Virus record (IMG/VR): IMGVR_UViG_3300013102_000076
Coordinates: 1-22,658 of that record
Reading direction: 5' to 3' (one strand)
Origin: a virus
Length of the DNA stretch: 22,658 nucleotides
Positions 13,614 to 21,442 of this stretch are shown in pieces; within the stretch, counting starts at the first letter, position 1; each line of letters starts with the position of its first letter. A model generated the notes under the pieces. It worked only from the letters and a program-made list of their open reading frames with translations, did not search any database and was not told the DNA's origin. The translations under genes and the position numbers were made by a program.

Positions 13614-14052
13614 CCTCGAGGCGCTGGAGACCTGGCTCTCGCCGCTGCTGCAGAAGCTCGACGGTCGCGGCCGGGCCCAATTGGCCCGCAAGGCTGCCCA
13701 GCAGCTGCGCCGCAGCCAGCAGCAGCGTATCCGCGCCCAGGTGAACCCGGACGGCTCGCCGTTCGAAGCGCGCAAACCGCGGGATCTACGCGGCAAGAAG
13801 GGACGGATCAAGCGGCGCATGTTCGAGAAGCTGAAGATGGCCCGGTACCTCAAGGCCAAGGGCACGCCGCAACAGGCGGTGATCGGCTTCGCCGGCCGCG
13901 TCTCCCGCATCGCCCGCGTCCACCAGTACGGACTGACAGACCGCGCCGAACGCGGAGCTCCCGAGGTCCGCTACGCCCGCCGCGAATTGTTGGGTCTTAC
14001 CGCGACCGATCTAAAAGTCCTTCAAGTCTCTATACTCGATATGCTCGTATAA
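13606..14052 (+). CDS. S: P2-type tail completion protein (GpS), 3' end of altered base composition
   Basis: Encodes 148 aa (P2 GpS 150). Start is GTG 13606 (read MADLEALETWLSPLLQKL), overlapping the R stop; the longer frame upstream lies inside R and is a shadow. Family text: RRSQQQRIRAQVNPDGSPFE, ARKPRDLRGKKGRIKRRMFEKL (spread over residues 51-74), and IARVHQYGLTDR. From about 13985 the codons switch from GC-rich to AT-rich (TTG TTG GGT CTT, then CTA AAA GTC CTT) although the protein stays in family form (LLGLTATDLKVL). This suggests the junction of the adjacent insert lies inside S and brought a replacement 3' end. Confidence 0.92.
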   Translation: MADLEALETWLSPLLQKLDGRGRAQLARKAAQQLRRSQQQRIRAQVNPDGSPFEARKPRDLRGKKGRIKRRMFEKLKMARYLKAKGTPQQAVIGFAGRVSRIARVHQYGLTDRAERGAPEVRYARRELLGLTATDLKVLQVSILDMLV

Positions 14053-14093
14053 CGCTTGGGCTCTATCTTGAATAGCTTCTGAGGAAAACAATA

Positions 14094-14861
14094 ATGGCAC
14101 CTACAATTGTTGGCGCATGCAAACTTTGCCAAGAAGAAAAAAACCTCCATGACTCCCACATAATACCTAGGGCTTTTTTCAAGAAGATAAAATCAGGAAT
14201 CCCTCAACTCATAAGAATAGATACCGCACCCAATGGGACAGTCGGGCGAGATAACGCAAACTGGTCAGAATATTTACTTTGTGGCAGCTGTGAGGCTTTT
14301 TTAGAAAGGAGCTACGAAGGTTCACAAATTAGGAAATTACGCGACTACAGAGAAAATCTGAAATCTCCGGGACGCCTGACGTTAGTAAATTTTGAATACC
14401 AGAGGTTTTATCTGTTCTGGCTAAGCATCATCTGGCGAGCATCGGTTTCTTCTATGCCAGAGTTTGGCTCTGTCAGGCTCGAACCGAATATCGAAGAAAT
14501 GTGCCGAGTCCTTATCAAAGACAGAAGAACAGATGCTGTGTTAGATGCTTTTGCCAGACACTTCAAAATAGGAATTCTAAGAATTGCAGATGAGGAACTG
14601 GGATTCGATTCTAAAAAATTCCTAACCAGCTTCAGAAAGAGCACAGAAAACCAAATTGATCGATACTTTATAGCGATAGAAGGCTTTCTCATAGTTTTCC
14701 AAATTTCAAATCTAACCAACCTTGACTTACCTAGCGACTTTTCCAATCTCAAAAAGACATCTATCTTCAGGATTAGGAGAGTAGTTCCGCACAGAAACAT
14801 TGAGATAGTCAGGACCCTTGCTGACATGCAAGAAAAGGCTATTCAGCACTCCAATGCGTGA
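14094..14861 (+). CDS. AT-rich cargo gene: HNH-like zinc-binding protein
   Basis: Encodes 255 aa. GAGGAAAA lies ~8 bases before ATG 14094. The N-terminus holds C9-x2-C12, then H19-D-S-H22-IIPRAF, and C63-x2-C66-E: a four-Cys zinc knuckle around a D-S-H-I-I-P motif, as in HNH/endonuclease VII-like treble-clef proteins. Catalytic competence cannot be judged because the usual second Asn/His is unclear. The rest is helical, with an aromatic stretch (FYLFWLSIIWRASVSS, ~residues 105-120) and a conserved-looking IEGFLIVFQISN. No close homologue is known to me. It is strikingly AT-richer than both neighbours and inserted between S and V. A phage-exclusion or nuclease role is inference. Confidence 0.75.
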   Translation: MAPTIVGACKLCQEEKNLHDSHIIPRAFFKKIKSGIPQLIRIDTAPNGTVGRDNANWSEYLLCGSCEAFLERSYEGSQIRKLRDYRENLKSPGRLTLVNFEYQRFYLFWLSIIWRASVSSMPEFGSVRLEPNIEEMCRVLIKDRRTDAVLDAFARHFKIGILRIADEELGFDSKKFLTSFRKSTENQIDRYFIAIEGFLIVFQISNLTNLDLPSDFSNLKKTSIFRIRRVVPHRNIEIVRTLADMQEKAIQHSNA

Positions 14862-14959
14862 TGAGCCGGCTTGGAGCTTGACTCGGGTCGGACCTGACCA
14901 AGAGCGGTGACATCTGAGGCTGGCTACCGCGTCAAAGTGGCCGTCGTATTACTAAGACT

Positions 14960-15018
14960 TGTAGCGGACGCTGCTACACATCCCTCCGGCTGCACCTCGC
15001 GCGCGCGGCCGCCATCCT
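14960..15018 (+). promoter_or_regulatory. Late promoter of the V operon
   Basis: TGTAGC-N7-GCTACA (14960-14978, centre 14969), then 19 bp, then CGCGCGCGCG (14998-15007), then CCATCCT (15012-15018) 43 bp from the centre. Same layout as ahead of O and FI. If the activator site is near -55 as in P2, transcription starts around 15024, right at the V start codon (15026), so the V message would have almost no leader. Confidence 0.75.
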
Positions 15019-15025
15019 CCGCGGC

Positions 15026-15583
15026 ATGACCGATATCGCCGCCCTCTCCCGCCTCATTGAGAACCTGATCCGCCTCGGCACCGTTGCCGAGGTCGACCAT
15101 GGCAGTCTCCCAGACAAGCGCCCTGCCCGGGTTCGGGTTCAGAGCGGTGCCCTGCTGACCGGCTGGTTGCCCTGGACCGCCCTGCGCGCCGGCACCACCC
15201 GCGACTGGGATCCGCCCACCGTGGGCGAGCAAGTCCTGGTCTTCAGCCCCAGCGGCCAGACCGCCCAGGGCATCGCCATCGGCGGCCTGTTCAGCGCCCT
15301 CATTCCCGCCAACGGCGATCGCGCCGGCCTGCACCGCCGCACCTACCCGGACGGCGCCGTCCTCGAGTACGACAGCGAAGCCCACCAGTTGCTGGCCACC
15401 CTGCCCGCCGGCGGCCGGGTCGAGATCATCGCCCCGGGCGGTTTCAAGCTGCAGGGCGACGTGGACATCGACGGCCTGTTGACCGTGACCCGCGACGTCG
15501 TCGCCGCCGGCATCAGCCTGGTCAAGCACCCGCACGGCGGCGTCCAGTCCGGCAACGCGAAGACCGGAGCGCCCACGCCATGA
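15026..15583 (+). CDS. V: P2-type baseplate assembly / spike protein (GpV)
   Basis: Encodes 185 aa (P2 GpV 211). Trimeric membrane-piercing spike at the tip of the baseplate. An OB-fold N-terminus (LIRLGTVAEVDHGS, RVRVQSGALLTGWLPW, VGEQVLVFSPSG) is followed by a beta-helix tail (ALLEYDS-like VLEYDSEAHQ, VEIIAPGGFKLQGDVDI). It ends with His168-Pro-His170 in KHPHGGVQSGNAKTG, the pair that coordinates iron at the P2 spike tip. ATG 15026 has no ribosome site. It fits the family start, so leaderless or near-leaderless translation is possible. ATGA overlap with W. Confidence 0.93.
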   Translation: MTDIAALSRLIENLIRLGTVAEVDHGSLPDKRPARVRVQSGALLTGWLPWTALRAGTTRDWDPPTVGEQVLVFSPSGQTAQGIAIGGLFSALIPANGDRAGLHRRTYPDGAVLEYDSEAHQLLATLPAGGRVEIIAPGGFKLQGDVDIDGLLTVTRDVVAAGISLVKHPHGGVQSGNAKTGAPTP

Positions 15584-15927
15584 TGAGCCGCGCAACGGGC
15601 CTGGCCGTCACCGAGCTCGAGGAGCTCCAGCAGTCGGTCGGCGACATCCTCACCACGCCGATCGGCACCCGCGTGATGCGCCGTCCCTATGGCTGCGACC
15701 TGTTCAGCCTGATCGATCAGCCGTTCAACGACGCCACCGCGCTGCAGGCCAAGGCCGTGGCCGTGATCGCCCTCATGCGCTGGGAGCCGCGGCTCAACCT
15801 CACCCGCATCGCGCTCACCCTGGGCGACGCCCCGGGCCAGGCCTTCGTCGACCTGGAGGGCTACAGCACCGTCACCAACGCCGCCGTTAGCCTGCGCGCC
15901 CCCCTGGTCTTTGGAGGCCTCGCATGA
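15580..15927 (+). CDS. W: P2-type baseplate wedge protein (GpW, gp25-like)
   Basis: Encodes 115 aa (P2 GpW 115), a member of the gp25/lysozyme-like baseplate family. Hallmarks: VGDILTTPIGTRVMRRPYGCDLFSLID (within residues 20-46), with the conserved T-P-x-G-x-R-x-M and RxxYGxxL motifs, and ALIRW-type ALMRWEPRLNLTRI. It starts ATGATG, so translation may begin at 15580 or 15583; 15580 overlaps the V stop. Coupled to J by ATGA. Confidence 0.94.
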   Translation: MMSRATGLAVTELEELQQSVGDILTTPIGTRVMRRPYGCDLFSLIDQPFNDATALQAKAVAVIALMRWEPRLNLTRIALTLGDAPGQAFVDLEGYSTVTNAAVSLRAPLVFGGLA

Positions 15928-16826
15928 TCGACCTTTCCCTCCTGCCGTTGCCCGACGTCGTCGAGTCCCTGGACTTCGAGACCCTGCTGGCCGCCCGCAA
16001 GGCCCGCCTGGTCAGCCTGTACCCGGCTGCCGAGCAGGCCAATATCGCCGCGCGCCTGGAGCTGGAGTCGCAGCCCCTGAACAAGCTGCTCCAAGAGAAC
16101 ACCTACCGCGAGCTCATCCTCCGCCAGCGCATCAACGACGGCGCCAAGGCCGTGATGCTGGCCTACGCCACCGGTGCGGACCTGGAGAACGTTGCCGCCT
16201 GGTACGGCGTCCAGCGCCTGCTGGTGACGCCGGCCGACAACAGCGTCACCCCGGCCATCCCCGCCGTCTATGAGACAGACGATCGCCTGCGGTACCGGAC
16301 CCAGCTCGCCCTGGAAGGCTTCACCACCGCCGGCCCGCGCAACGCCTACCGCTACCACGCGCTGTCTGCCTCGGCCAAGGTGAAGGACGTGGCCATCCTG
16401 CGTCCCATCCAGGGCACAGTGCGGGTCGTGGTCCTGAGCACCGAGGGCGACGGCACGCCGAGCGCCACGCTGCTGGCCACCGTGGCCGCGGCGCTCAACG
16501 ACGAAGACGTCCGGCCGCTCTGCGACACCGTCGAAGTGGTCGCCGCCGAGATCCTGCCCTACCAGGTGGCAGCCACCCTGGTCTTCTACAGCGGCCCGGA
16601 TATGGCCGTCGTGCAAGCGGCGGCCCTGGCCAAGGCGAAGGCCTACGTGGCCGAGCGCCACGCCATGGGCCAGGACGTCTCCCGCTCAGGCCTGTTCGCC
16701 GCGCTGCATCAGAGCGGCGTGCAGAACGTGATCCTGACCAGTCCGGCCACCGACCTCGAGGTCGCCCAGCACCAGGCCGCCTATTGCACCGGCATCACCC
16801 TGACCCAGGGCGGCACCGATGAGTAG
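15924..16826 (+). CDS. J: P2-type baseplate assembly protein (GpJ)
   Basis: Encodes 300 aa (P2 GpJ 302), forming the baseplate wedges with W and I. Family stretches: MIDLSLLPLPDVVESLDFE, LNKLLQENTYRELILRQRIN, AVMLAYATGADLENVAAWYG, RYRTQLALEGFTTAGPRNAY, and VKDVAILRPIQGTVRVVVLS. It is complete, with no anomalies, in the V-W-J-I-H chain; the stop overlaps the I start by 8 bases. Confidence 0.95.
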   Translation: MIDLSLLPLPDVVESLDFETLLAARKARLVSLYPAAEQANIAARLELESQPLNKLLQENTYRELILRQRINDGAKAVMLAYATGADLENVAAWYGVQRLLVTPADNSVTPAIPAVYETDDRLRYRTQLALEGFTTAGPRNAYRYHALSASAKVKDVAILRPIQGTVRVVVLSTEGDGTPSATLLATVAAALNDEDVRPLCDTVEVVAAEILPYQVAATLVFYSGPDMAVVQAAALAKAKAYVAERHAMGQDVSRSGLFAALHQSGVQNVILTSPATDLEVAQHQAAYCTGITLTQGGTDE

Positions 16827-17385
16827 CGTGCTGCTGCCGCCCAACAGCCTGCCCCTGGAGCGTGCGATCACCGCCAGCGGCGCCGGCATCGATGCGCTGC
16901 CTGTCCCGATCCGCGATCTGTGGAATCCCTGGAAGTGCCCGGCCGCGGTGCTGCCCTGGCTGGCCTGGGCGGTATCGGTCGACGACTGGGACGTCAACTG
17001 GGGCGAGGACGCCAAGCGCCAGATCATCGCGGATTCCGTCACCGTCCACCGGCACAAGGGCACCCGCGGCGCCGTTCGCCGCGCCCTGACCAACCTGCTC
17101 GGCTCCGACGCCTTCACCCTCATCGAGGGCGCCACGGGCGGCCTCCACGACGCCAGCCGCACCTACAACGGCGACCGCTTCTATGGCCATGACGAGCACT
17201 GGGCCAAGTACAGCGTGTACGTCACCCAGCCCATCAGCGTGGCCCAGGCCGCGCGGATTCGCCAAACCCTCTCCGACGTCGCCCCGGCGCGCTGCGAGCT
17301 CATTGCCCTCAACTTCACCGCTGCGCTCAACGATCACAGCGGCACCTTCCGTTACGACGGGACCTTTACCTACGGAGTCGCTTGA
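16819..17385 (+). CDS. I: P2-type tail protein I (GpI)
   Basis: Encodes 188 aa (P2 GpI 176). Baseplate component that anchors the tail fibres. It matches the family: SLPLERAITASGAGIDALP, the W-N-P-W-K-C-P motif LWNPWKCPAAVLPWLAWAVS (residues ~34-53), DDWDVNWGEDAKRQIIADSV, and HKGTRGAVRRAL. The ending FRYDGTFTYG also fits. Overlaps H by ATGA (17382-17385). Confidence 0.95.
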   Translation: MSSVLLPPNSLPLERAITASGAGIDALPVPIRDLWNPWKCPAAVLPWLAWAVSVDDWDVNWGEDAKRQIIADSVTVHRHKGTRGAVRRALTNLLGSDAFTLIEGATGGLHDASRTYNGDRFYGHDEHWAKYSVYVTQPISVAQAARIRQTLSDVAPARCELIALNFTAALNDHSGTFRYDGTFTYGVA

Positions 17386-19817
17386 TGACGAACCTCACCG
17401 AAAAAGAGCAGTGGGAGGATGGCGTCTACCAGATCGAGAAAACCGATCCGGTAGTCGGCGGCCCCGAAGGGCTCTCCAACCGCCAGGGCCAGCAGCTGGC
17501 CAACCGCACCAAGTACCTCAAAGGCCTGGTGGATGGCCTACTCAGCGGAGCACGCAACGCTGCGGTGGCCGTCAAGCTGGCCACTGCGCGCGCTATCAAC
17601 CTGACGGGTGATGCCGGCGGCTCGGCCAACTTCGACGGCTCGGCCAATGCCAGCATCACCGTGACGCTGGCCAAGACCGGCGTGGCGGCTGGAACCTATG
17701 GCGGCGTTACCGTCGACGAGAAAGGCCGCGTGACGGCCGGAGCTGTCATCACGCCGATCGCCAACGGCGGTACCGGAAACAGCACCGGCCAAGCACCCAG
17801 CGCCACCAAGCTGGCCACCGCGAGGACCATCAACGGCGTGCCCTTCGACGGCACGGCGAACATCGCCATCACCGACGACAGCAAGGCACCGCTCAACTCG
17901 CCGGTCTTGACAGGGGATCCGCGCGCGCCGACCCCAGCCGCCGGCGACAATGACACCAGCATCGCCACGACGGCCTTTGTCCAGGCCGCGATCACTGCCC
18001 TGGTCAACGGCTCGCCGGAAGCGCTCAACCAGCTCAACGAACTGGCGGCCGCCCTGGGCAACAACCCGAACTACGCCACCGATATGGCCACGGCGCTGGG
18101 GCTCAAGGCCAACAGCGAGTCGCCGAACCTGACCGGTACGCCTAAGGCGCCGCGCCCTGCCGTAGGGACGAACACCGACCAGATCCAGACCGCTGCGGGG
18201 GTACTGGCACAGCTCGCGGCGTTCGGCCTCGGCGCGAAGAACCTGACCAACCTGACCGACCTGGACGACAAGACCATCCCGCCCGGAATTTATATGTTCG
18301 GTACCGGTACGAAAGGGACGGCGCCGGACACCTATGGCGTAGTGCTCATCGCCAGCCAGGCGGCAGGTACCAGCAACAGCAACTGGGCCAACCAACTGTT
18401 TTTCGGTACCCGCGGCAAGATCGGCTTCCGCAACAGCGTCAATTTGGCCGACTGGAGCACTTGGACAACTCTGTCCACGGCAGAGGCGCTGGCTACCGTT
18501 GCTACCAGTGGCAAGTTCTCGGACCTGCTCCCGCAGCGGGACCATGTTCTAGTCGGTGCCACCGAGGCCAACGGCTGGAAATTGGTGTCGCTGCAGAACC
18601 AGGAAGCCACCGGCAACCTCTCCCTGGAGATCCGCAACAGCGGCGGCTTCACCACGATGTCCTACCAAGCCGTAAACGATGGCAAGGGCGGCTGGCGTCC
18701 GAAGTGGTACTTCACGCCCTCGGGTGCAGCGAACGCGGATCGACGTGCCTACTTCGGCGGCGTCAACGACTCGGACCAACTGGAATACGTGGTCAAGACG
18801 CGGATCCGGCCTGGCAGCAATTGGATCGCTGACCCGAGCGGCGCCAATCTGTGCGTCCAGAACGATGCAAGCGATGGCACCGGTGGCCTCTCCGTCCTGA
18901 GCTACGCGCCGACCCTGGCCATGCTCGACCGGACAGCGAATGCCCGCTCCGCACGCTGGAAGACCGATGGCAACCGGATGTACCTGGAGTGGGATAACGC
19001 CGACCTGGGTGCGAGCTGGGGTGCTTCCAAGTTCGCTATCACCCCAGAGGGCGAGGTGGTGTCCTCATCCTCAAACGGTTTCCGCCTGGCATACGGCGAC
19101 TATGGCGCCTTCTGGCGCAACGATGGTGCCGCGCTTTATCTCATGCTGACCGCGAAAGGCGACCCCTGGGGCACTTGGAACAACCTGCGGCCCTTCACCA
19201 TGAATCTGGTGACCGGCAAGATCGCCATGAGCGCCGGCCTGGAAGTACTGACCAAGGCCCGCGGCGACAGCTCGAACGATGCCGCCAGCACGGGCTTTGT
19301 ACAGGACGCCACCGGTACCCGAACCGCCGAGATCGTCTTCTTCCCTAGCAGCTCAGCCCCGGCCGGCTTTCTCAAGGCCAACGGCGCGGCGGTATCGCGC
19401 TCGACCTACGCCGCACTGTTCGCCGTGATCGGTACCAACTACGGCGCCGGCGATGGCTCCTCCACGTTCAACCTGCCGGATCTGCGCGGCGAGTTTCTGC
19501 GCGCCTGGGACGATGGCCGCGGCGTCGATAATGGCCGGGCCCTCAATACCAGTCAGTCCAGCCAGAACCTACTGCACGACCACCCCGCATCCACCGGCTC
19601 GGCAGGCGCCCACAACCACACGATGACCTGGAACAACGACGGCGCCCAGCTGGGCAACAACGACAACTCCATCTTCGGCGATGAAAACCGCTACGGCACG
19701 GTCACCATGACCACCAGCACTGCCGGAGCACATAGCCACGCCGTCACCATCGGCACATCCGGTGGCAACGAATCACGCCCGCGCAACGTAGCGCTTCTGG
19801 CCTGCATCAAGTACTGA
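17382..19817 (+). CDS. H: Tail fibre protein (GpH-like) with collar domain
   Basis: Encodes 811 aa (P2 GpH 669). Receptor-binding fibre. The N-terminus (MMTNLTEKEQWEDGVYQIEK, then DPVVGGPEGLSNRQGQQLAN) attaches to the baseplate. Residues ~70-150 hold beta-repeats of the ATARAINLTGDAGGSANFDG type. Residues ~165-260 hold degenerate repeats NSPVLTGDPRAPTPAAGDND / ESPNLTGTPKAPRPAVGTNT. From residue ~650 comes a phage tail collar domain (SAPAGFLKANGAAVSRSTYA, FNLPDLRGEFLRAWDDGRG, HDHPASTGSAGAHNH) ending in ESRPRNVALLACIKY. His-rich loops suggest metal binding along the fibre, as in other short-fibre tips. Start 17382 overlaps I. The middle (500-640) is the likely host-range-variable part. Confidence 0.93.
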   Translation: MMTNLTEKEQWEDGVYQIEKTDPVVGGPEGLSNRQGQQLANRTKYLKGLVDGLLSGARNAAVAVKLATARAINLTGDAGGSANFDGSANASITVTLAKTGVAAGTYGGVTVDEKGRVTAGAVITPIANGGTGNSTGQAPSATKLATARTINGVPFDGTANIAITDDSKAPLNSPVLTGDPRAPTPAAGDNDTSIATTAFVQAAITALVNGSPEALNQLNELAAALGNNPNYATDMATALGLKANSESPNLTGTPKAPRPAVGTNTDQIQTAAGVLAQLAAFGLGAKNLTNLTDLDDKTIPPGIYMFGTGTKGTAPDTYGVVLIASQAAGTSNSNWANQLFFGTRGKIGFRNSVNLADWSTWTTLSTAEALATVATSGKFSDLLPQRDHVLVGATEANGWKLVSLQNQEATGNLSLEIRNSGGFTTMSYQAVNDGKGGWRPKWYFTPSGAANADRRAYFGGVNDSDQLEYVVKTRIRPGSNWIADPSGANLCVQNDASDGTGGLSVLSYAPTLAMLDRTANARSARWKTDGNRMYLEWDNADLGASWGASKFAITPEGEVVSSSSNGFRLAYGDYGAFWRNDGAALYLMLTAKGDPWGTWNNLRPFTMNLVTGKIAMSAGLEVLTKARGDSSNDAASTGFVQDATGTRTAEIVFFPSSSAPAGFLKANGAAVSRSTYAALFAVIGTNYGAGDGSSTFNLPDLRGEFLRAWDDGRGVDNGRALNTSQSSQNLLHDHPASTGSAGAHNHTMTWNNDGAQLGNNDNSIFGDENRYGTVTMTTSTAGAHSHAVTIGTSGGNESRPRNVALLACIKY

Positions 19818-19827
19818 GGACCAAGTC

Positions 19828-20517
19828 ATGACCGATATCGCTTCTGAAACCCTGCAGGCCGGCCAGGACCGTTCCACCCAAGCGGCGGCATTGCCCTGGT
19901 GGCAAGACCGTCTGGCCCCCCAAGTGGCTACCTTCGACCCGGTGTCCGGCGAACTTCTGGGCAGGACCTCGGCAGACCCCAGCCCGCTGGAGCCTGATGT
20001 CTGGCTGATCCCGGCACATAGCACTCTGGACAACCCACCGGAGCCGGGCGCCGGCCTGGCCCTAGTGCGCCGTGAAGAGGCCTGGGTCGAGGTCGAGGAC
20101 CACCGCGGTGCCACCGTCTACCACACCGGCACCGGCGAGCCACGCAAGTGGGGCCTTCTGGGTGCCCTGCCCAGCGATTACACCCTGGCTGCGCCACTCA
20201 CCGAGTTCGACACCTGGCAGGACGACCACTGGCAGCTGGACGAAGCCGCGCAACTGGCCGCGGCCAAGGCCCTAGCCACCCGCAAGCGTACCCTGCTACT
20301 GCAGTACGCCAGCAGCCAAGTCAACGCCCTGCAGGATGCTGTGGATCTGGAGATTGCCACCGAGGCCGAGACCAAGGCGCTCAAGTCTTGGAAGACCTAT
20401 CGGGTGCTGCTCAACCGCGTGGACACCATTGGCGCCGTCCCGGCCGAGAGCGACTGGCCGCAATCACCCCTCCCGACTGAAACGCAGCTTTGGCTAGAAT
20501 CGCAGCAATCGTCCTAG
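19828..20517 (+). CDS. Tail fibre assembly chaperone
   Basis: Encodes 229 aa. The C-terminal half belongs to the phage tail-fibre assembly chaperone type (Caudo_TAP-like): a helix KALATRKRTLLLQYASSQVN, then LQDAVDLEIATEAETKALKSWKTYRVLLNRVD (within residues 170-203). The N-terminal half (FDPVSGELLGRTSADPSPLE, WVEVEDHRGATVYHTGTGEP) is of the kind that rides on the fibre tip. It starts 10 bases after the fibre stop and is co-transcribed. Codons in the last ~20 residues (after QSPLPTE) become AT-richer, near the boundary of the next insert. Confidence 0.87.
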   Translation: MTDIASETLQAGQDRSTQAAALPWWQDRLAPQVATFDPVSGELLGRTSADPSPLEPDVWLIPAHSTLDNPPEPGAGLALVRREEAWVEVEDHRGATVYHTGTGEPRKWGLLGALPSDYTLAAPLTEFDTWQDDHWQLDEAAQLAAAKALATRKRTLLLQYASSQVNALQDAVDLEIATEAETKALKSWKTYRVLLNRVDTIGAVPAESDWPQSPLPTETQLWLESQQSS

Positions 20518-20532
20518 GAAGGTTTGCCGATC

Positions 20533-21342
20533 GTGTATTACCTCGACTTCAGAATGCTAGCCAAACGCTATAACAAACTTTTCTACTACGGCTTCGGTCG
20601 CGCTTCATTCCGCGCCCCATACTTCTGGCTTTCGTGTGTATTTCTTGTTGGCATGGTGCTCTCCTGCTACATCCAAATTGCGCACACCGACATTGCCGGA
20701 ATTTTTTACTGGAGAACACTTCTCTCGCTGATAGTTTTTGAGCTCCTATTCATCGGCTCGTATCAGGCTCACATCCGTAGAAACCATAAGCAGAAATTCA
20801 CTGCTTTAGGATATGAGCGCGACGTAGACAGCGACATAGTGAAGATAAAATGGCTCGAGTCCGAGTTAGAGGTTCGCAGAGACGGCTATTCAGACCTGGT
20901 AGCGCGGATCGAAGCTCTCGAGGCAAGAATGGAAGCTGACCGATACAACACGAAGTCGCTTTTTGAAAAATACAACTCCATAGTTTTCTGGCCGAAGCGA
21001 TTTTTCGGCGCCCTAGCTGTCGCTGTTCTCGCTCCGATTAGCTTATTTGCCACCCAGGCTTTCCTAGAAAAGAAGGAGTGGACTATCTTTCTCCAACCCT
21101 GGCTAAGTTCAAACAACATCAGTGCTGCGCTGATAATCATGTTCGGCACTTTCGTCTTCGGGTCGCTGGTAGCGCTTGCGCTCAGCTTGTTTAAAGTTCT
21201 GATTTGCTACTGCGTGGACGTCAATAAAGAGAACTGGTGCAGCCAGCCTAGCGTTGACCGACTTTTGTATGACCTGCTCCGTTTTGCCAAGGTAGACACG
21301 GAGCTTGGCGCGATTGAAAGCATCAGTTCAACGAACTCCTAG
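20533..21342 (+). CDS. Cargo gene: four-TM protein with cytosolic coiled coil
   Basis: Encodes 269 aa. GTG 20533 was chosen because AGGAAGG (20516-20522) lies 10 bases upstream; the in-frame TTG at 20524 is only one base from that site. Predicted layout: N-terminal cytosolic stretch, TM1 (FWLSCVFLVGMVLSCYIQIA), TM2 (TLLSLIVFELLFIGSYQA), a charged coiled coil (KIKWLESELEVRRDG to LEARMEADRYN), TM3 (FGALAVAVLAPISLFATQAF), TM4 (ALIIMFGTFVFGSLVALALS), and a cytosolic tail. Lower GC than its neighbours, and it lies between the fibre chaperone and the sheath gene, the place of fun(Z) in P2. No family recognised. A superinfection-exclusion or abortive-infection role is inference from position and membrane topology. 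Confidence 0.75.
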   Translation: MYYLDFRMLAKRYNKLFYYGFGRASFRAPYFWLSCVFLVGMVLSCYIQIAHTDIAGIFYWRTLLSLIVFELLFIGSYQAHIRRNHKQKFTALGYERDVDSDIVKIKWLESELEVRRDGYSDLVARIEALEARMEADRYNTKSLFEKYNSIVFWPKRFFGALAVAVLAPISLFATQAFLEKKEWTIFLQPWLSSNNISAALIIMFGTFVFGSLVALALSLFKVLICYCVDVNKENWCSQPSVDRLLYDLLRFAKVDTELGAIESISSTNS

Positions 21343-21403
21343 TTTGTAGGGATTGCCCCTACAAACCCCGCCCCGCGACCCGCGCGCGCGGATCCGCCAG
21401 CCT
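21343..21403 (+). promoter_or_regulatory. Late promoter of the FI operon
   Basis: TTTGTAGGG-N5-CCCTACAAA (21343-21365, centre 21354), with 9-bp perfect arms, begins at the base after the cargo gene stop. It is followed 17 bp later by CGCGCGCGCG (21381-21390) and CCAGCCT (21397-21403) 43 bp from the centre. Same layout as ahead of O and V. Predicted start near 21409, giving a leader of about 34 bases. The arms could also act as a terminator hairpin for the preceding gene. Confidence 0.75.
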
Positions 21404-21442
21404 GTGCAGCGTCACCTACCCACCTGCGCAGGCAATCCCTCT

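Noticed and set aside
14020-14093. Own promoter for the HNH-like insert (TATACT near 14031)
   Set aside because: No acceptable -35 box at the right distance; expression from the O operon suffices to explain it.
14862-14959. Search for a small gene or terminator between the HNH-like gene and the V promoter
   Set aside because: No frame with a ribosome site and no stem with a T-run was seen; it is treated as promoter-upstream DNA.
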